Positions 20,924 through 36,677 of a stretch of 64,000 nucleotides of DNA are shown here, piece after piece. A program made the position numbers and the translations under genes. How positions within the stretch are numbered: position 1 is the first letter of the stretch; each line of letters starts with the position of its first letter. Below the pieces are notes generated by a model. That model worked only from the letters and a program-made list of their open reading frames with translations, made no database searches and was not told where the DNA came from. Location: NCBI GenBank assembly GCA_039583875.1, contig CM077165.1:76620757-76684756 (forward strand), in the 5' to 3' direction. The stretch comes from Platanthera guangdongensis. Lineage: Eukaryota > Streptophyta > Magnoliopsida > Asparagales > Orchidaceae.

Positions 20924-23246
20924 ATGGCTCACAAGAATGACGACAACATCTTTGAAGGTTATGAACTAGTGCGCAATGTATTTGTCATGGCGCAAGAAGA
21001 AATTAGAAAAGTCATTGATCAAATCAAAGAAGTAGGTCTGGAATATCTTCTCTCTAAACCGACAAACATCTGAAAACGAGAAGTTTCAGAATCCTTCTCC
21101 AATGCTAAATTGGATTCAAACTCAGTAAAGATTAAGTCTATAGTGAATGGAGCAAATGATAAGATCGCATTCAGGAGATTGGCCAAGGTTTTTCAAATTC
21201 CAAGCATTGTTCAGGATGATGACCTTGATTCTGCTAGGACTGTAGAGGCATTAGTGTGGTGTGGATTGGCCACAACCAAAAAGATAAGAAGACCCTGAAT
21301 AAGAAGGGTATGAATTCACAAGGAAAATTTCTGTCAGAAATAATTTGTAAGGTGTTGCTGTGTAAAATGGGAGCACATGATAGGATATCTGCTCTGTTTG
21401 AGCTTATGACAAGAGTGATTTTCAAAATCAAGACTAACTAGAGAGGATTGGACTTTGATAAAATGGTAGAAAGTATCAAGAAGCCTAACATGGGCAGAAT
21501 TCTGAGTCTATAATTAGTTCATGCCATTCCAGACAGCCTTAATCTGAAGATTGGATCTAAATTTACCATATGAGAAGAATGGAGATGAGGATATTAGCAA
21601 AGTGGGATAGAGTCCTATCCAAAGAAACACCAGTAGTTGAGAAGGTGAACGAGAAAAAGAAGAAGTCCATAGTTGTGGAAGAAGATTCTTCCAGTAAATC
21701 TGAAGAATAAGAAAGTTCTATCTCTGAAAAACAGGATGATACAATAGCTGAGAAATCTCCAAGGCCCTCACTTGGAACTGGTGATCAGGTGGACGGGGAT
21801 ACAATGCAAGTGATGGATAAAATTGAGGGAGAGAACTTCAATGTTTTATCGGATATTAGTATGGATACTGTACATACTAGAGTAATGGAAGTAGTACAAG
21901 AACTTTAACAGGAAAAGACTAATAAAGAATATGAGGAAGTAGTATCCAAGGAAATAGAAGAAGAAATCATTCTGAATACAGATACAGATGGCCAGGAGGA
22001 GATAACTACTCTTCTAGAAAACATTGTTACTGATGTTGAAGTTCAGCAAGATGAGGATAACCAGGACAACACAAACATTGGTGAAGAAGGTGTAATGGTT
22101 GAGGGGGAGTTAGCAGATCAGGCCCCAATTACTGAAACAACCAAATAGCATACATCTATTGAGATGGTCAGTTCTTCAGAATCTGAGGAGGAGGAAGCCT
22201 CTTAGTTAAAGAAAAAAATTATCTGAACTTAAAAAGAGGAGTAGTACCTATAATAAAACTATTCAGTGTGGCATTACACCAGCTCCGGCGGTGGATTTGA
22301 ACTCAATTATAGTTCAACTGCAAATAATGCTTAACCAAGAATGAACAAAACTGTAGAAGTATGTAGATGAAAACAATAAAGAGTTGCAATTTCAGCTGGC
22401 TCAGGACATCAAATCTATAAGATTTGAAGTAAATTTGTTAAAGAAAGATATGACAAATTTTTTTGAGAGAGAAGCAAATGTTGTGGTATACATTGTAAAA
22501 CAACAACAAGAATCAAAGAAAACTGAAGATGAAATATCTATAAAACAAGGATATGTCCTTGAAAATCAAAATAGGTTGACTGAAAACATGATTGAACTGA
22601 ATAATACTTCACTTGACAAGCTGGCTGAACAGACTACTACTTTGGAAACCAAGATAACTTCTATCACAAAGGAAATTAAAACTCAGCTCACAACTCATTC
22701 AGCCTCATTGATTAAGGACATCAAATCTACTAACAAGCATTTGGATGACCATTTACTTAAAGTAAAGAATACTTTAAAGTTTGGAATTAATTATCTGGAT
22801 AATCAAGTAAGATTTCACAAGAATGACTTAAGAAATCATGTTGAAAGAAAAGTCATAAAGGGGGAGAGGGTAATGATAAATGCAAGCTCTGAGCATGCTA
22901 CCGAGATATCAAATAACATCAGAGAAACTCTAGGCAATCCTCCCCTATGGTATGATGGAGACCAAACTGCTGAGTCTGTTTGCCAACCAGCTCCTTTTAA
23001 GGGTATTCATACTACTATGCAATCCACGTACAATACTCCTGCACAAATTCCTTTTGAGTCTATTCAAACTGTTGTGCAATCCATGTGCAATCCTCCTGCA
23101 CAAATTCCTTTTGAGGCTATTCAAACTATTGTGAAATCCATGTACAATCCTCCAACTCAAATTCAGAATGTAGTTTGTGAGGAGGTGGAGATGACTGATT
23201 CTGCATTATTAAAGGAAAAAGAAGCTCAACTATCAAATAAAATATT
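20924..23246 (+). pseudogene. Element C ORF3, N-terminal and coiled-coil part (split by D)
   Basis: Homologue of B's ORF3. From ATG 20924 it reads MAHKNDDNIFEGYELV and matches B over the first 50 codons (ELV...LEEAGL-type spacing), then GKFLSEIICKVLLCKMGAH at about 21323 matches B's GKLLSDIIGKVLICKPGSH. Stops include TGA 21071-21073, with a frameshift near 21250. An acidic section follows (21700-22200). The clean open part 22384-23246 is strongly coiled coil (long runs of K, E, N, L, I, T). It then has three 19-residue tandem repeats of the QIPFEAIQT type (about 23000-23160) that B lacks. D interrupts it at 23247. Confidence 0.78.
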
Positions 23247-23419
23247 TTATATGTTGTAAGTATACGTATTTTTACCTAAGTTAATTAAGTAGTTTTAGTT
23301 TATTTTTGTCATTTTTAGTTATTTTTCTTTAAAAAATGCTTCTTTTTCGTAAATATTTTCTAACTTAGTTTTATTTTATTTTTTAGAAATTTTCAGAAAA
23401 AAAGTCAAAGAATTTCAAA

Positions 23420-24090
23420 GTACACGCCCGTTTACTTCTCGGTCATGCCCGTGACCTGGGCGTGTTACCTGATCCCGACAACAAGATGTTGACAGCTTGA
23501 CGGTCGGCTTTCCACATTCGTCGAACTGACAAATATGCCCGTGTTCATCCCGTGACATGCCCGTGTCATGCCCTCAACATTCGTCAAACTCAACTTGACG
23601 ATATACGTTCGTCGATCACAACTCGACGATCTACATTCGACGATTGCTAAACACGCCCGTGACACTCCCGACATGCCCATGGCAAATCCGATTCATCCAT
23701 CCGCCACTCAACGCCATCTCCACTCAACGCCAATCACATAATGCCATCACCACTCAATGCCATCGCCACTCGATGCCAACCACTCATCGCCATCTCCAAT
23801 CAACTCCAGTCGACTACTCAACGTTTCCCGACACCCCCGTGTCAAGATTTGACACGCTGGTGACTTCCACATGTCCTAGACAAGACAGTATCTGCGACTA
23901 ATTGACATGACGCCTTCCCCAGATAAACCTCCCTGACACGTCCCCCCTTCACGCCCGTGACAGCAGTGTCACGCCCGTAACTTCCACGTGTACAGCCCCA
24001 AAAGTCAAAAAATCAATTAATGCTCAGCATCAACTCAGCAACAGTACAGACATGCCCCCATTACATGCCCGTGACCTTGGGCATGTAACC
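23420..24090. repeat. CACGCCCGTG motif cluster in LTR 1 of D
   Basis: CACGCCCGTG, ACACGCCCGTGTC-like and TTCGTCGAACT/GACGATCTACATTCGACGA variants recur through the 670 bases directly upstream of the TATA box. Matching clusters lie at about 28520-29190 and 33925-34570 in LTRs 2 and 3. Between them are runs of CCACTCAATGCCATC. Confidence 0.8.
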
Positions 24091-24103
24091 CGAAATTTTT
24101 GCC

Positions 24104-24112
24104 TATAAATAG
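24104..24112 (+). promoter_or_regulatory. TATA box of D LTR 1
   Basis: GCC-TATAAATAG-G, conserved in LTR 2 (29205-29213) and LTR 3 (34585-34593). It stands just downstream of the CG-rich motif cluster and about 150 bases before AATAAA, giving a compact U3/R boundary. Confidence 0.75.
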
Positions 24113-24259
24113 GAACTATCTGTATGATCTCCTGTTCTTCTTTTTGGACCATTTTGCTTAAGGGTTATGCTACTTAGATGCTTCTTCAAGGCTATGTAAG
24201 GGGATTTTCTCCCCCTCTCTTTTATTTTTGTTTTAGCTTTGTAATCCACTTTTCATCTT

Positions 24260-24265
24260 AATAAA
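24260..24265 (+). terminator. Polyadenylation signal in D LTR 1
   Basis: AATAAA in the conserved context CATCTTAATAAAATTTGTA, about 150 bases downstream of the TATA box; the same context follows the TATA box in LTRs 2 and 3. Confidence 0.6.
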
Positions 24266-24910
24266 ATTTGTATCTTTTGCCTCCTTATGTGGTTATGGAC
24301 TTCATCTAAGCACCTCCTTAAGCAATCTTATTTTTATTAGTTTTTTTCTTTGTTTTTATTTATTTTTCTATGGGTGCGTGTGTGCGTATGAGAATAGATT
24401 TTATGCTTTTATATTTTAGTTCTTTTTACTTAGCTTTGTTTAGATTTAGGATTTTATAGCTTTTATTCTTTCTTATTAATTCGTAGAAGTGATTTCAAAG
24501 TGGATTTTATTTTTCTTTAACTTAGATTTTCTCTTTTAACTCATAAAACTTTTTGTTCTTTTTACTTTATTTCCACTTTCTACGCACTTTTACGGAGTTA
24601 TAAGAATGGATTTTTAATTTTATTAATTTTTGAAACACTTCAATTTTCGCTTTTATTTCAAAAACTTTTTGCTCCTTTAATTTTAATTTCTTCTTTTTAT
24701 GCATTTCTATCACATTCTAGCGGTAGAAATGTACTTTTTTTAATTTTTCGAACACTTCATTTTTCGAATTTTTGCTTGTGTGTATGAGAGTATGAGTTAG
24801 ATTTTATTCAAGTAGTGTGTGCGTTTATTTCTGTAGAGTGTGTGTGTTATTCCTGTAGAGTGTGTGTGTTTTATTCCTATAGAGTGTGTTCGTGTGTGCA
24901 TCTATTTCCT

Positions 24911-25223
24911 CCTACTCGTTTGAGTAGGACACGCTTTCATTTCCCGCCTACTCGTTTGAGTAAGACTTGTCATTTCCCACCTACTCATTTGAGTAGGATT
25001 TGCGATTTTTCCGCTTTGATTTTCTGCATACTCGTTTGAGTAGGACTTGTCATTTCCCGCCTACTCGTTTGAGTAGGACTCGCACTTTTACTTCTTTCAT
25101 TTCTCGCCTTCTCGTTTGAGTTGGACTTGCATTTTACTGCTTTCATTTTACTGCTTTCATTTTCAGCTTTCAGTTACTGCTTTCTTTTTCTGCATTCATT
25201 TCCTGCCTACTCGTTTGAGTAGG
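24911..25223. repeat. Array of CCTACTC-GTTT-GAGTAGG hairpins, LTR 1 of D
   Basis: CCTACTCGTTTGAGTAGG or close variants occur about seven times (24911, about 24947, 24979, 25030, 25060, 25108, 25206), usually followed by ACTTG and TCATTTCCCG. Each perfect copy is a 7-bp stem with a 4-base loop. Loop variants (ATTT) keep the stem; a few copies carry a stem mismatch. LTR 2 (about 30040-30345) and LTR 3 (about 35395-35705) have the same array. Confidence 0.85.
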
Positions 25224-26100
25224 ACTTGCATTTTCAATTCTACAATTTTCTTTTCGCAAGCTATCCCCATTCTGATGAGTGGCTAACCGCTCTTAGCCCT
25301 CAATAACGAAGAGCATTGAGACAGATAAAATCAGTTTAAATAATTAAAGGTCCTCTTTTTCTCGTTAATTAAATTATTTAAGGTTTGCCCTGGGTTTACA
25401 ATGCGTAGAACCACATATCGATGTGTGGTCTCTATTTCTGTTATCAATATGCTAGCTAGTCGAGAGGCCGTGTGTATGGACTAATTGCCCCTGGGTAAAG
25501 AGAGTTTCCACTAACCCTCGAGAGAGGAAGCACGTAATTCTTCCGGATTGGGTTCCCCACTCAATAGCAGGTTTCTTAGTATAATACGGGCATTAAGAGG
25601 AGTCCTTCATCGGGCGATAGACCGGTCGAATTGTCTTAATGTTTAGGTAAGCGATAGTCCTAGAGATAGGTGAGCTCATTTTTATGGAATCTCCACGGCC
25701 AAGTCCCCGCCTTAATTAATCTGAAATTTAGGATCTCTATTTATTAGAAGTCATTTTAGTTCAAATTCAATTTGATACTGATGCGCTATTTCTTCATCGG
25801 CTCCCTTTTCTGCTTTTATTTTCCTGTTTTTATTTATATAAATAATAACTCGACAAGTTATTTTTAGTAGAATAATAGTTCCCTCCAGGGAAGAGTAGAA
25901 ATAATCAACCCGTCCCCAAGAATAATACGACCACGATATTCCTCACCAGAATATCATGTACTACACGCGATAGGTGCACTTGCCTCCTTTCGTTAAAACT
26001 CGATTTCAACTATTTTTATATATAATAAATTCGCGCACCCTGTCCTTCCAAAATAAAATCAACCACCTTTCTTAAATAAACCTGCGGGGCGCCGCGATTT

Positions 26101-26260
26101 TTTACCATCAAGTTTTTGGCACCGTTGTCGGGGACTTGATTAAACCATTAATTTTTTTTTGGAGTTTTAACCATCACGTTTTTGGCGCCTTTCCGGGGAC
26201 TTGATTGAACCATTAATTTTTTTGGAGTTTTAACCATCAAGTTTTTGCCGCCGTTGCCGG
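26101..26260 (+). repeat. Triplicated LTR-end/primer-site unit, first copy of D
   Basis: A unit of about 65 bases, TTTTAACCATCA + AGTTTT + TGGCGCCGTTGCCGGGGA-like + CTTGATTAAACCATTAAT, occurs three times (from about 26100, 26165 and 26228). The same triplet is at 31278-31440. LTR 3 ends after one complete unit plus the next ACCATCA (36677), so the LTR itself contains one full copy of the primer site. With the LTR ended at 26176, the functional site would be 26183-26199 here and 31360-31377 in the second copy. Confidence 0.8.
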
Positions 26261-28349
26261 GAAAATTTTTGTGTTGTTTTTTCGAACTCTGGAAAACTAT
26301 TACTTTTACCTATTTTTATTTATACATAAAAAACATGGCCACCAAAAAATACTAATAATAATAATAATAAAAGTACTTAAAAAAACAAACAAACAAAAAA
26401 CTTAAAACAATTATCATATTATTATTTTCTATAAAAACAAAAAAAATTTGTGACGTCGTTTCCTAAAAAATTTTAAAAAAAATCAACAAAGCTACAAAAA
26501 TTAAAAAAACTACAAACTAAAAACTTAAAAAACAAAAAACTAAAAACTAAAGAATCTAAAAACTAAAAAAACTAAAAACTAAAAACCAAAATAAAAAAAC
26601 TAAACACCAGAAAAATTTGAAAACTAACAAACCCAAAACAAAAAATCTTAAAACTACAAAACTAAACAAAAAAAATTTAGGAATTATATATTTTCTCGCT
26701 TCGGCATGCCTCACGTTATTTTAGGCGTTAGGGGAATGCATTTCTATTGTACTCATTTGGCTAAGACATTAGCTACTTCCGCGTCACCCGCACTTGCCAC
26801 CCCTACCAACCGAAATCATATCGCCAAGTCGAGTTAGTCAATCTATAAATAAGGCGCATACTACAAATAAACCCTCACACTACAAAATTAATTAAATATA
26901 CCGAAATTGTTTTTTTTTCTTTCCTTTTTCTAAATAATGCAGGGTTTCAAATGCACCTTCCTGATCTCATCTCAGGGAAGTTTCTACCCTACTTCTTTAT
27001 TTTTGTAAATACTGCATTTTATTTCTTATCGTTCCGCATAATTCCATTGCAATATTGGGGACAATGTTGTCCCCAATAAAAAGAAAAAATGATGAAACGT
27101 TATTTTCCATATCTTGTAAATAACTTGATAAAAACAAAAAAACAAAAAAAAACAAAATAATTTAGAAAATACAAAATCCAAAAAAGAAAATAACTCTAAA
27201 AATAAAAAATAAAGATCATAATCAAAAACACAAAAAATGATGAAAACTTAAAAAAACCCAAAAACTTTTGTTTATTATGAAGCAAATAAATCGAATGTCT
27301 CATTCTTAACCCATTTTTGCTCTCTAAAAATCTTATTGTGAGTTTATTTATAAGCGAATTTTATTAATTTATTGTTTATTATTTGTTTATTAATTGGAGA
27401 TCAATAGATTTACATATCTGGGGTTAAGTTTTAAAAAATTTCGTATGCCTTTTTTTTATTTAGATAAGAGACTTATTTTCAGCACCACTTCTAAGTTTTC
27501 TAAATAGTTGCACATTTATGTTTTTATAAAATAACATCCTTAGATTTCAAATTATGTTTACTCCAAGTTTTTTTTTTGAAATATAGGCACGTTCAATTTA
27601 TAAAGGTTGCTCTCAAAATTTTTTTTATTAAACCTAGTTTTCTTTCTGAAAAAAGCTATCTCCCCACTTTTTTTCATGTCATACTTGGCATGATTTTGAT
27701 CCTTAAAAGATCCTATGTCAATGGGAATAAGATTTCGTTCTGTAAACATAAGAATCTATTATTTGAAAAGATTATATGTTATAGAGTAAGAGGATAAAAT
27801 TCATTACTCCTATACATATATATTGGGTTATTGTGATGTTATTCAAAAAAATATTATATGTTATGAAAAATAAGATTTCATTTTCCTAAAGATGCACATT
27901 CAAACCAAAAATTTCATTAGAGGTTTAAGCGAAAAAATATACCTCACCTCTAAACCAAAGACCTCTTCATAAACCAACATTCCCCTTCGACAATTTCAAA
28001 TGATTTTAGATTTAATTTTTAAATTATTTTTAGCGCATAATTTTTAAATTGAATTATTTTCTTTAATCCTTATAAGCTGAAGTTGCTATAATTCCAATCT
28101 ATTTTTGTTAACCTAACAAATATAATTATTGCTTTCTATTTGAATATATCGAGAAGTTTTTTGTTGAAACTCTTCCTTTATTGAAATTTTTATCATAATT
28201 TAGGACTTAAATCTTATACCTTGCATGTTTATTTTGATCTTTCTTTCGATTAATTCAAGCAGTATTTAAACTTAGGATTTCTTTAATTCCTTATATGCTT
28301 ATCTCCAACTTTTTCTCTGAAATAGCAAAAACTTAAGTATGGGGATATT
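26177..28349 (+). other. Internal domain 1 of D (non-coding)
   Basis: No domain-bearing frame. The first part (26330-26680) is a low-complexity A-rich stretch of AAACTAAAAAC-type repeats. A less repetitive block at 26690-27060 carries GGCATGCCTCACGTTATTTTAGGCG and ends GGGGACAATGTTG. An AT-rich tail leads to the polypurine tract TAAGTATGGGGATATT at 28334-28349. Compared with internal domain 2 it lacks about 220 bases following ATTG(G/A)GGACAATGTT. Confidence 0.8.
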
Positions 28350-31353
<3,004 letters not shown>

Positions 31354-33751
31354 AGTTTTTGGCGTCGTTGTCGGGGACTTGATTAAACCATTAATTTTTT
31401 TTGGTAGTTTAAACAATCAAGTTTTTGTCGCCGTTATCGGGGAAATTTTTGTGTTATTATTTCCAACTCTAGAAAACTATTACTTTTACCTATTTTTATT
31501 TATTTATAAAAAGCATGACCACTAAATAATAATAATAATATTATTATTATTAAATGTACTTAAAAAACAAACAAACAAAAAACTTTTAAAAATTATCATA
31601 TTATTATTTTCTATAAAAACAAAAAAAAAATTGTGACATTGTTTCCTAAAATATTTTAAAAAATCAACAAAACTACAAAACTTAAAAAAAACTACAAACT
31701 AAAAACTAAAAAAAACAAAAAACTTAAAACTAAAAAATCTAAAAAACTAAAAACTAGAAAAATCTAAAAACTAAAAACCAAAAAAATCTAAAAATAACTA
31801 AACACCAGAAATATTTTAAAACTAACAAACCCAAAACAAAAAATATTAAAACTACAAAACTAAAAAAAAAATAGGAATTATATATTTTCTCGTTTCGGCA
31901 CGCCTCACGTTATTTTAGGCGCTAGGGGAGCGAATTTCTATTGTACTCATTTGGCTAAGATGTTAGCTACTTCCACGTCACCCGCACTTGCCACCCCTAC
32001 CACCTGAAATCATATCGCCAAGTCAAGTTAGTCAATCTATAAATAAGGCGCATACTACAAATAAACCCTCTCGCAACCAAATTAATTAAATATAATGGAA
32101 TTGTTTTTTTCTTTCTTTTTTCTAAATAATACAGTGTTTCAAATGGACCTACCCGACCTCGTCTCAGGAAAGTTTCTACCCACCTTTTTATCTTTGTAAA
32201 TACTACATTTTATTTCTTATCGATCCGCATACTTCCATTGAAACATTGAGGACAATGTTTGATTTAAGTATGGGGGTGTTTTATTATTTTGCACTTTTAT
32301 ATCCTGCACTAATAAAAAACTTACAAAAAATGCAAAAAAATAAAAACTCAGAAAAAAATTCTTATTTTTATAATTCAAAACTCCAAAAAATCATAAAACA
32401 AAATTTCAAAAAAAAAATTATAAAACAAAAATTCAAAACAATATTTTATTTACTTTGTAAATCTTTTTTATAAAAAATATTTCTCTTTCCCCCTCTCTTC
32501 TTTGTAAATAACACTTCTTTCTTTTACTTATCTTGTAAAAAACTTGATAAAAACAAAAAAAATAAAAAATAAAATTTAGAAAATCCAAAAAAGACAATAA
32601 CTCTAAAAATTAAAAAAAAAGATCATAATCAAAAACACAAAAAATGATGAAAACTTAAAAAAACGCAAAAAAAAATTTATTTTGAAACAAATAAATCATT
32701 TTTCTCATTCTTAACCCCTTTTCGCTCTCCAAAAATCTAGTTGTGTGTTTATTTATAAGCGAATTTTATTAATTCTTTGTTTACTATTCGTTTATTAATT
32801 GAAGATTGATAGATTTAGATATCTGGGGTTAAGTTTTAAAAAATTCCGTATGTCTTTTTTTATTTAGATAAGAGACTTGTTTTCAGCACCACTTCTAACT
32901 TTTCTAAATAATTGCACATTTATTTTGTTAGAAAATAACAACCTTAGATTTCAAATTATGTTTACTTCAAGTTTTTTTTGAAATATAGGAACGTTCAATT
33001 TATAAAGATTGCTCTCAAAACTTTTTTATTAAACCTAGTTTTCTTTCTGAAAAAAAGCTATTTCCCCACCTTTTTTCATGTCATACTTGGCATGATTTTG
33101 ATCCTAAAAAGTTCTTATGTCAATGAGAATAAGATTTCGTTCTGTAAACATAGACATCCAATATTTGAAAAGATTATATGTTACGGAGTAAGAGGATAAA
33201 ATCCATTACTCCTATACATATACATTGAGTTATTATGAAGTTATTCAAAAAATACATTATATGTTATGCAAAATAAGATTTCATTTTCCTAAACATCCAC
33301 ATTCAAACCAAAAATTGCATTAGAGGTTTGAGCGAAAAAATATACCTCACCTCTAAATCAAAGCCATCTTTATAAACCAACATCCCCCTCCGCCAATTTC
33401 AAATGATTCTAGATTTAATTTTAAAATCTTTTTGAGTGCATAATTCTTAAATTGAATTATTTCCTTTAATCGTTATAAGCTGAAGTTTCTATAATTCCAA
33501 TCTATTTTTGTTAACCTAACAAATACAATTATTGCTTTCTATTTGATTATATCAAGAAATTTTTAGCTGAAACTCTTTCTTTATTTAAATTTTTGTCCTA
33601 ATTTAGGAGTTAACTCTTATACCCCGATGTTTATTTTGATCTTTCTTTCGATTAATTCAAGCGGTAGTTAAACTTAGGATTTCTTTAATTCCTTATATGT
33701 TTATCTCCAACTTTTGCTCTCGAATAGCAAAAGCTTAAGTATGGGGGTAAT
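31354..33751 (+). other. Internal domain 2 of D (non-coding)
   Basis: Same layout as internal domain 1, but it keeps TTGAGGACAATGTTTGATTTAAGTATGGGGGTG (32247-32279), a signature seen near the 3' end of Athila/Tat-type gypsy elements, and the AT-rich block after it. It ends with polypurine tract TAAGTATGGGGGTAAT at 33736-33751. No gag or pol. Confidence 0.8.
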
Positions 33752-36302
33752 TGATAAGTTGTGAGCATACGTATTTTTACGTAAGTTAATTAGGTCGTTT
33801 CAGTTTATTTTTGTCATTTTTAGTTATTTTTATTTAATAAAATGCTTCTTTTCGTAAATATTTTCTAATATAGTTTTATTTTTTTTCATAAATTTTCAGG
33901 AAAAAAGTCACAAAATTTCAAAGTACACGCTCGCGTACTTCTCGGTCACGCCCGTGACCTAGGCGTGTTACTTGATCCTGATATGAAGTTATGACAGCTC
34001 GATGATCGGCATTCGACGTTCGTCGAACTGCCCGACACGCCCGTGTTCATCCCATGACACGCTCGTGTCATGCCCTTGATGTTCTATGTTCATCGATCTC
34101 AACTCAATGATCTGCGTTCGACGATTGTTGAACAAGCCCGTGACACGCCCGACACGCCCGTGGAAAATCTGATTCATCAAGCTGCCACTCGACGCCATCT
34201 CCACTCAATGCCAACCACTCAAAGCCATTGCCACTCAATTCCATCGCCACTCAATGCCAACCACTCAACGCCATCTCCACTCAATGTCAGCCAACCAGTC
34301 AACGCTTCCTGACACGCATGTGTCAAGATTCGACATGCCCGTGACTTCAATGTGTCCTAAATAAGATAGTGCCGACAATTTATTGACACGACGCCTTCTC
34401 CAGATAAACCTCCCCGACACCACCCCCCTATAAGCCCGTGACAGCAGTGTCACGCCCGTGACTTCCATGTGTATAGCCCCAAAAGTCAACAAATCAATTA
34501 ATGCTCAGCATCAACTCAGCAACAGTACAGACACGCGCCCATTACATGCCCGTGACCTAGGCAGTGTAACCCGAAATTTTTGCTTATAAATAGGAACTTT
34601 TTGTATGATCTCCTATTCTTCTTTTTGGACCATTTTGATTAAGGGTTATGATGCTTAGATGCTTCTTCAAGGCAATGTAAGGGGATTTTCTCCCCCTCTC
34701 TTTTTTGTTTTAGCTTTGTAATCCACTTTTCATCTTAATAAAATTTGTAGCTTTTTCCTCCTTATGCGGTTATGGACTTCATCTAAGCACCTCCTTAAGT
34801 AATCTTATTTTTATTAGTTTTTTTTTCTACTTTTTTTTTTATTTTTCTATGGGTGTTTGTGTGTATGAGAATAGATTTTATGCTTTTGTATTTTAGTTCT
34901 TTTTACTTAGCTTTGTTTAGATTTATGATTTTATAGCTTTTTGTTCATTCTTATAAATTTGTAAAAGTGATTTCAAAGTTGAATTTATTTTTCTTTAACT
35001 TAGATTTTCTCTTTTAATTCGTAAAACTTTTTATTCTTTTTGCTTTATTTCCATTTTTATGCACTTTTATGGAGTTATAAGAATGGATTTCTAATTATTT
35101 TAATTTTTCGAACACTTCCATTTTTGCTTTTAATTCCAAAAACCTTTGCTCCTTTAATTTAAATTTCTTCTTTTTATGCATTCCTATCATATTCTAGCGG
35201 TAGACAAGTAATTGTTTTAATTTTTTCGAACACTTTATTTTTTGTATTTTTGCTTGTGTGTGTGAGAGTCTGAGTTAGATTTTATTCAAGTAGAGTTCGT
35301 GTGTTTATTTCTGTATAGTGTGTGTGTTTTATTCATGTAGAATGTATGCATTTTATTCCTGTAGAGTGTGTGCGTGTGTGCATCTATTTCCTCCTAGTCA
35401 TTTGAGTTGGACACGCTTTCATTTACCGCCTACTCGTTTGAGTAGGACTTGTCATTTCCCGCCAAATCATTTGAGTAGGACTTGCAATTTTACCGCTTTC
35501 ATTTCTCGCCTACTCGTTTGAGTAGGGCTTATCATTTCCCGTCTACTCATTTGAGTAGGACTCGCACTTTTACTACTTTCATTTTCAGTCTACTCGTTTG
35601 TGTAGGACTTGCATTTTACTATTTTCATTTTACTGCTTTCATTTTCAGCTTTCATTTACTGCTTTCTTTTTCTGCTTTCATTTCCCGCCTACTCGTTTGC
35701 GTAGGACTTATTGTTTCAATTCTGCAATTTTCTTTTTGCAAGTCATCCCCAATCCGATTAGTGGCTAACCGCTCTTAGCCCTCAGTATCGAAGAGCATTG
35801 AGACAGATAAAATCACTTTAAATAATTAAAGGTCCACTTTTTCTCGTTAATTAAATTACTTATGGTTTGCCCCAGGTTTCTGACGCGTGGAACCACATAT
35901 CGATGTGTGGGCTCTATTTCTGTTATCCATACGCTAGCTAGCCGAGAGGCCGTGCAAAAGGATTGATCTCCCCGGGTAAAGATAGTTCTGCACTAACCCT
36001 CAAGAGAGGAGGCACGTAATTCTTTCGTATTGGGTTCCCCACCCAATAGCGGGGTTCTTACCATAATGCAGACATTAAGATGAATCCTTCGTCGGACGAG
36101 AGCCCGGTCGAATAGTGTTAATGTTCAGGCGAGTAATAGTCCTAGAGATAGGTGAGCTCATTTTTGTGGGACCTCCACGGTCAAGTCTCCACCTTAATTA
36201 ATTTGAAATTTATGATCTCTATTTATTAAAAGTCATTTTAGTTTAAATTTAATTTGATACTGATGCGCCATTTCTTCATCGGCTCCTTTTTCTGCTTTTA
36301 TT

Positions 36303-36352
<50 letters not shown>

Positions 36353-36677
36353 ACCCGACAAGTTAATTTCAGTAGAATAATAGTTCCCTCCATGGAAGAG
36401 TATAAATAATCAACCCATCCCTGACAACAATACGACCCCGATATTCCTCACTGGAATATCCTGTACTACATGCGATAGGTGCACTTACCTCCTTTCATTA
36501 AAACTCGGTTTCAACTTTTTTATAGATAATAAATCTGTGTGACCCGTGCTTCCAAAATAAAATCAACCATCTTTCTTAAATAAGCCTGTGGGGCGCCGTG
36601 AGTTTTAACCATCAAGTTTTTGGTGTCGTTGTCGGGGACTTGATTAAACCATTAATTTTTTGGAGTTTTAACCATCA
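33752..36677 (+). repeat. LTR 3 of D
   Basis: About 2926 bases from TGATAAGTTGTGAGC to AACCATCA. It contains the CG-motif cluster (33925-34570), TATA box 34585-34593, hairpin array (35395-35705), TA run (36305-36349) and one full primer-site unit (36603-36664). ORF3 of C resumes immediately after. Confidence 0.85.

Larger units (their letters stand above)
23247..26176 (+). repeat. LTR 1 of D
   Basis: About 2930 bases. Its first bases are decayed (TTATATGTTG against TGATAAGTTG in the other two). It contains a CACGCCCGTG-rich region (23420-24090), TATA box 24104-24112, polyadenylation signal AATAAA 24260-24265, a GT-rich stretch near 24815-24900, the CCTACTC/GAGTAGG hairpin array (24911-25223) and one primer-site repeat unit before its end at CCATCA. 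The open frames inside it are low-complexity and carry no domain. Confidence 0.85.

Noticed and set aside
23242..23246. ATATT as left target duplication of D
   Set aside because: The right flank after 36677 reads AGATA; no match, and LTR 1's first bases are decayed, so no duplication is claimed.
23420..24090. CACGCCCGTG repeats as a CRISPR or bacterial operator array
   Set aside because: They sit upstream of a TATA box inside an LTR found three times in a plant retroelement array.
32246..32473. 75-codon Lys/Asn-rich frame in the interior of D
   Set aside because: Low-complexity AT-rich DNA; no counterpart in the other interior.
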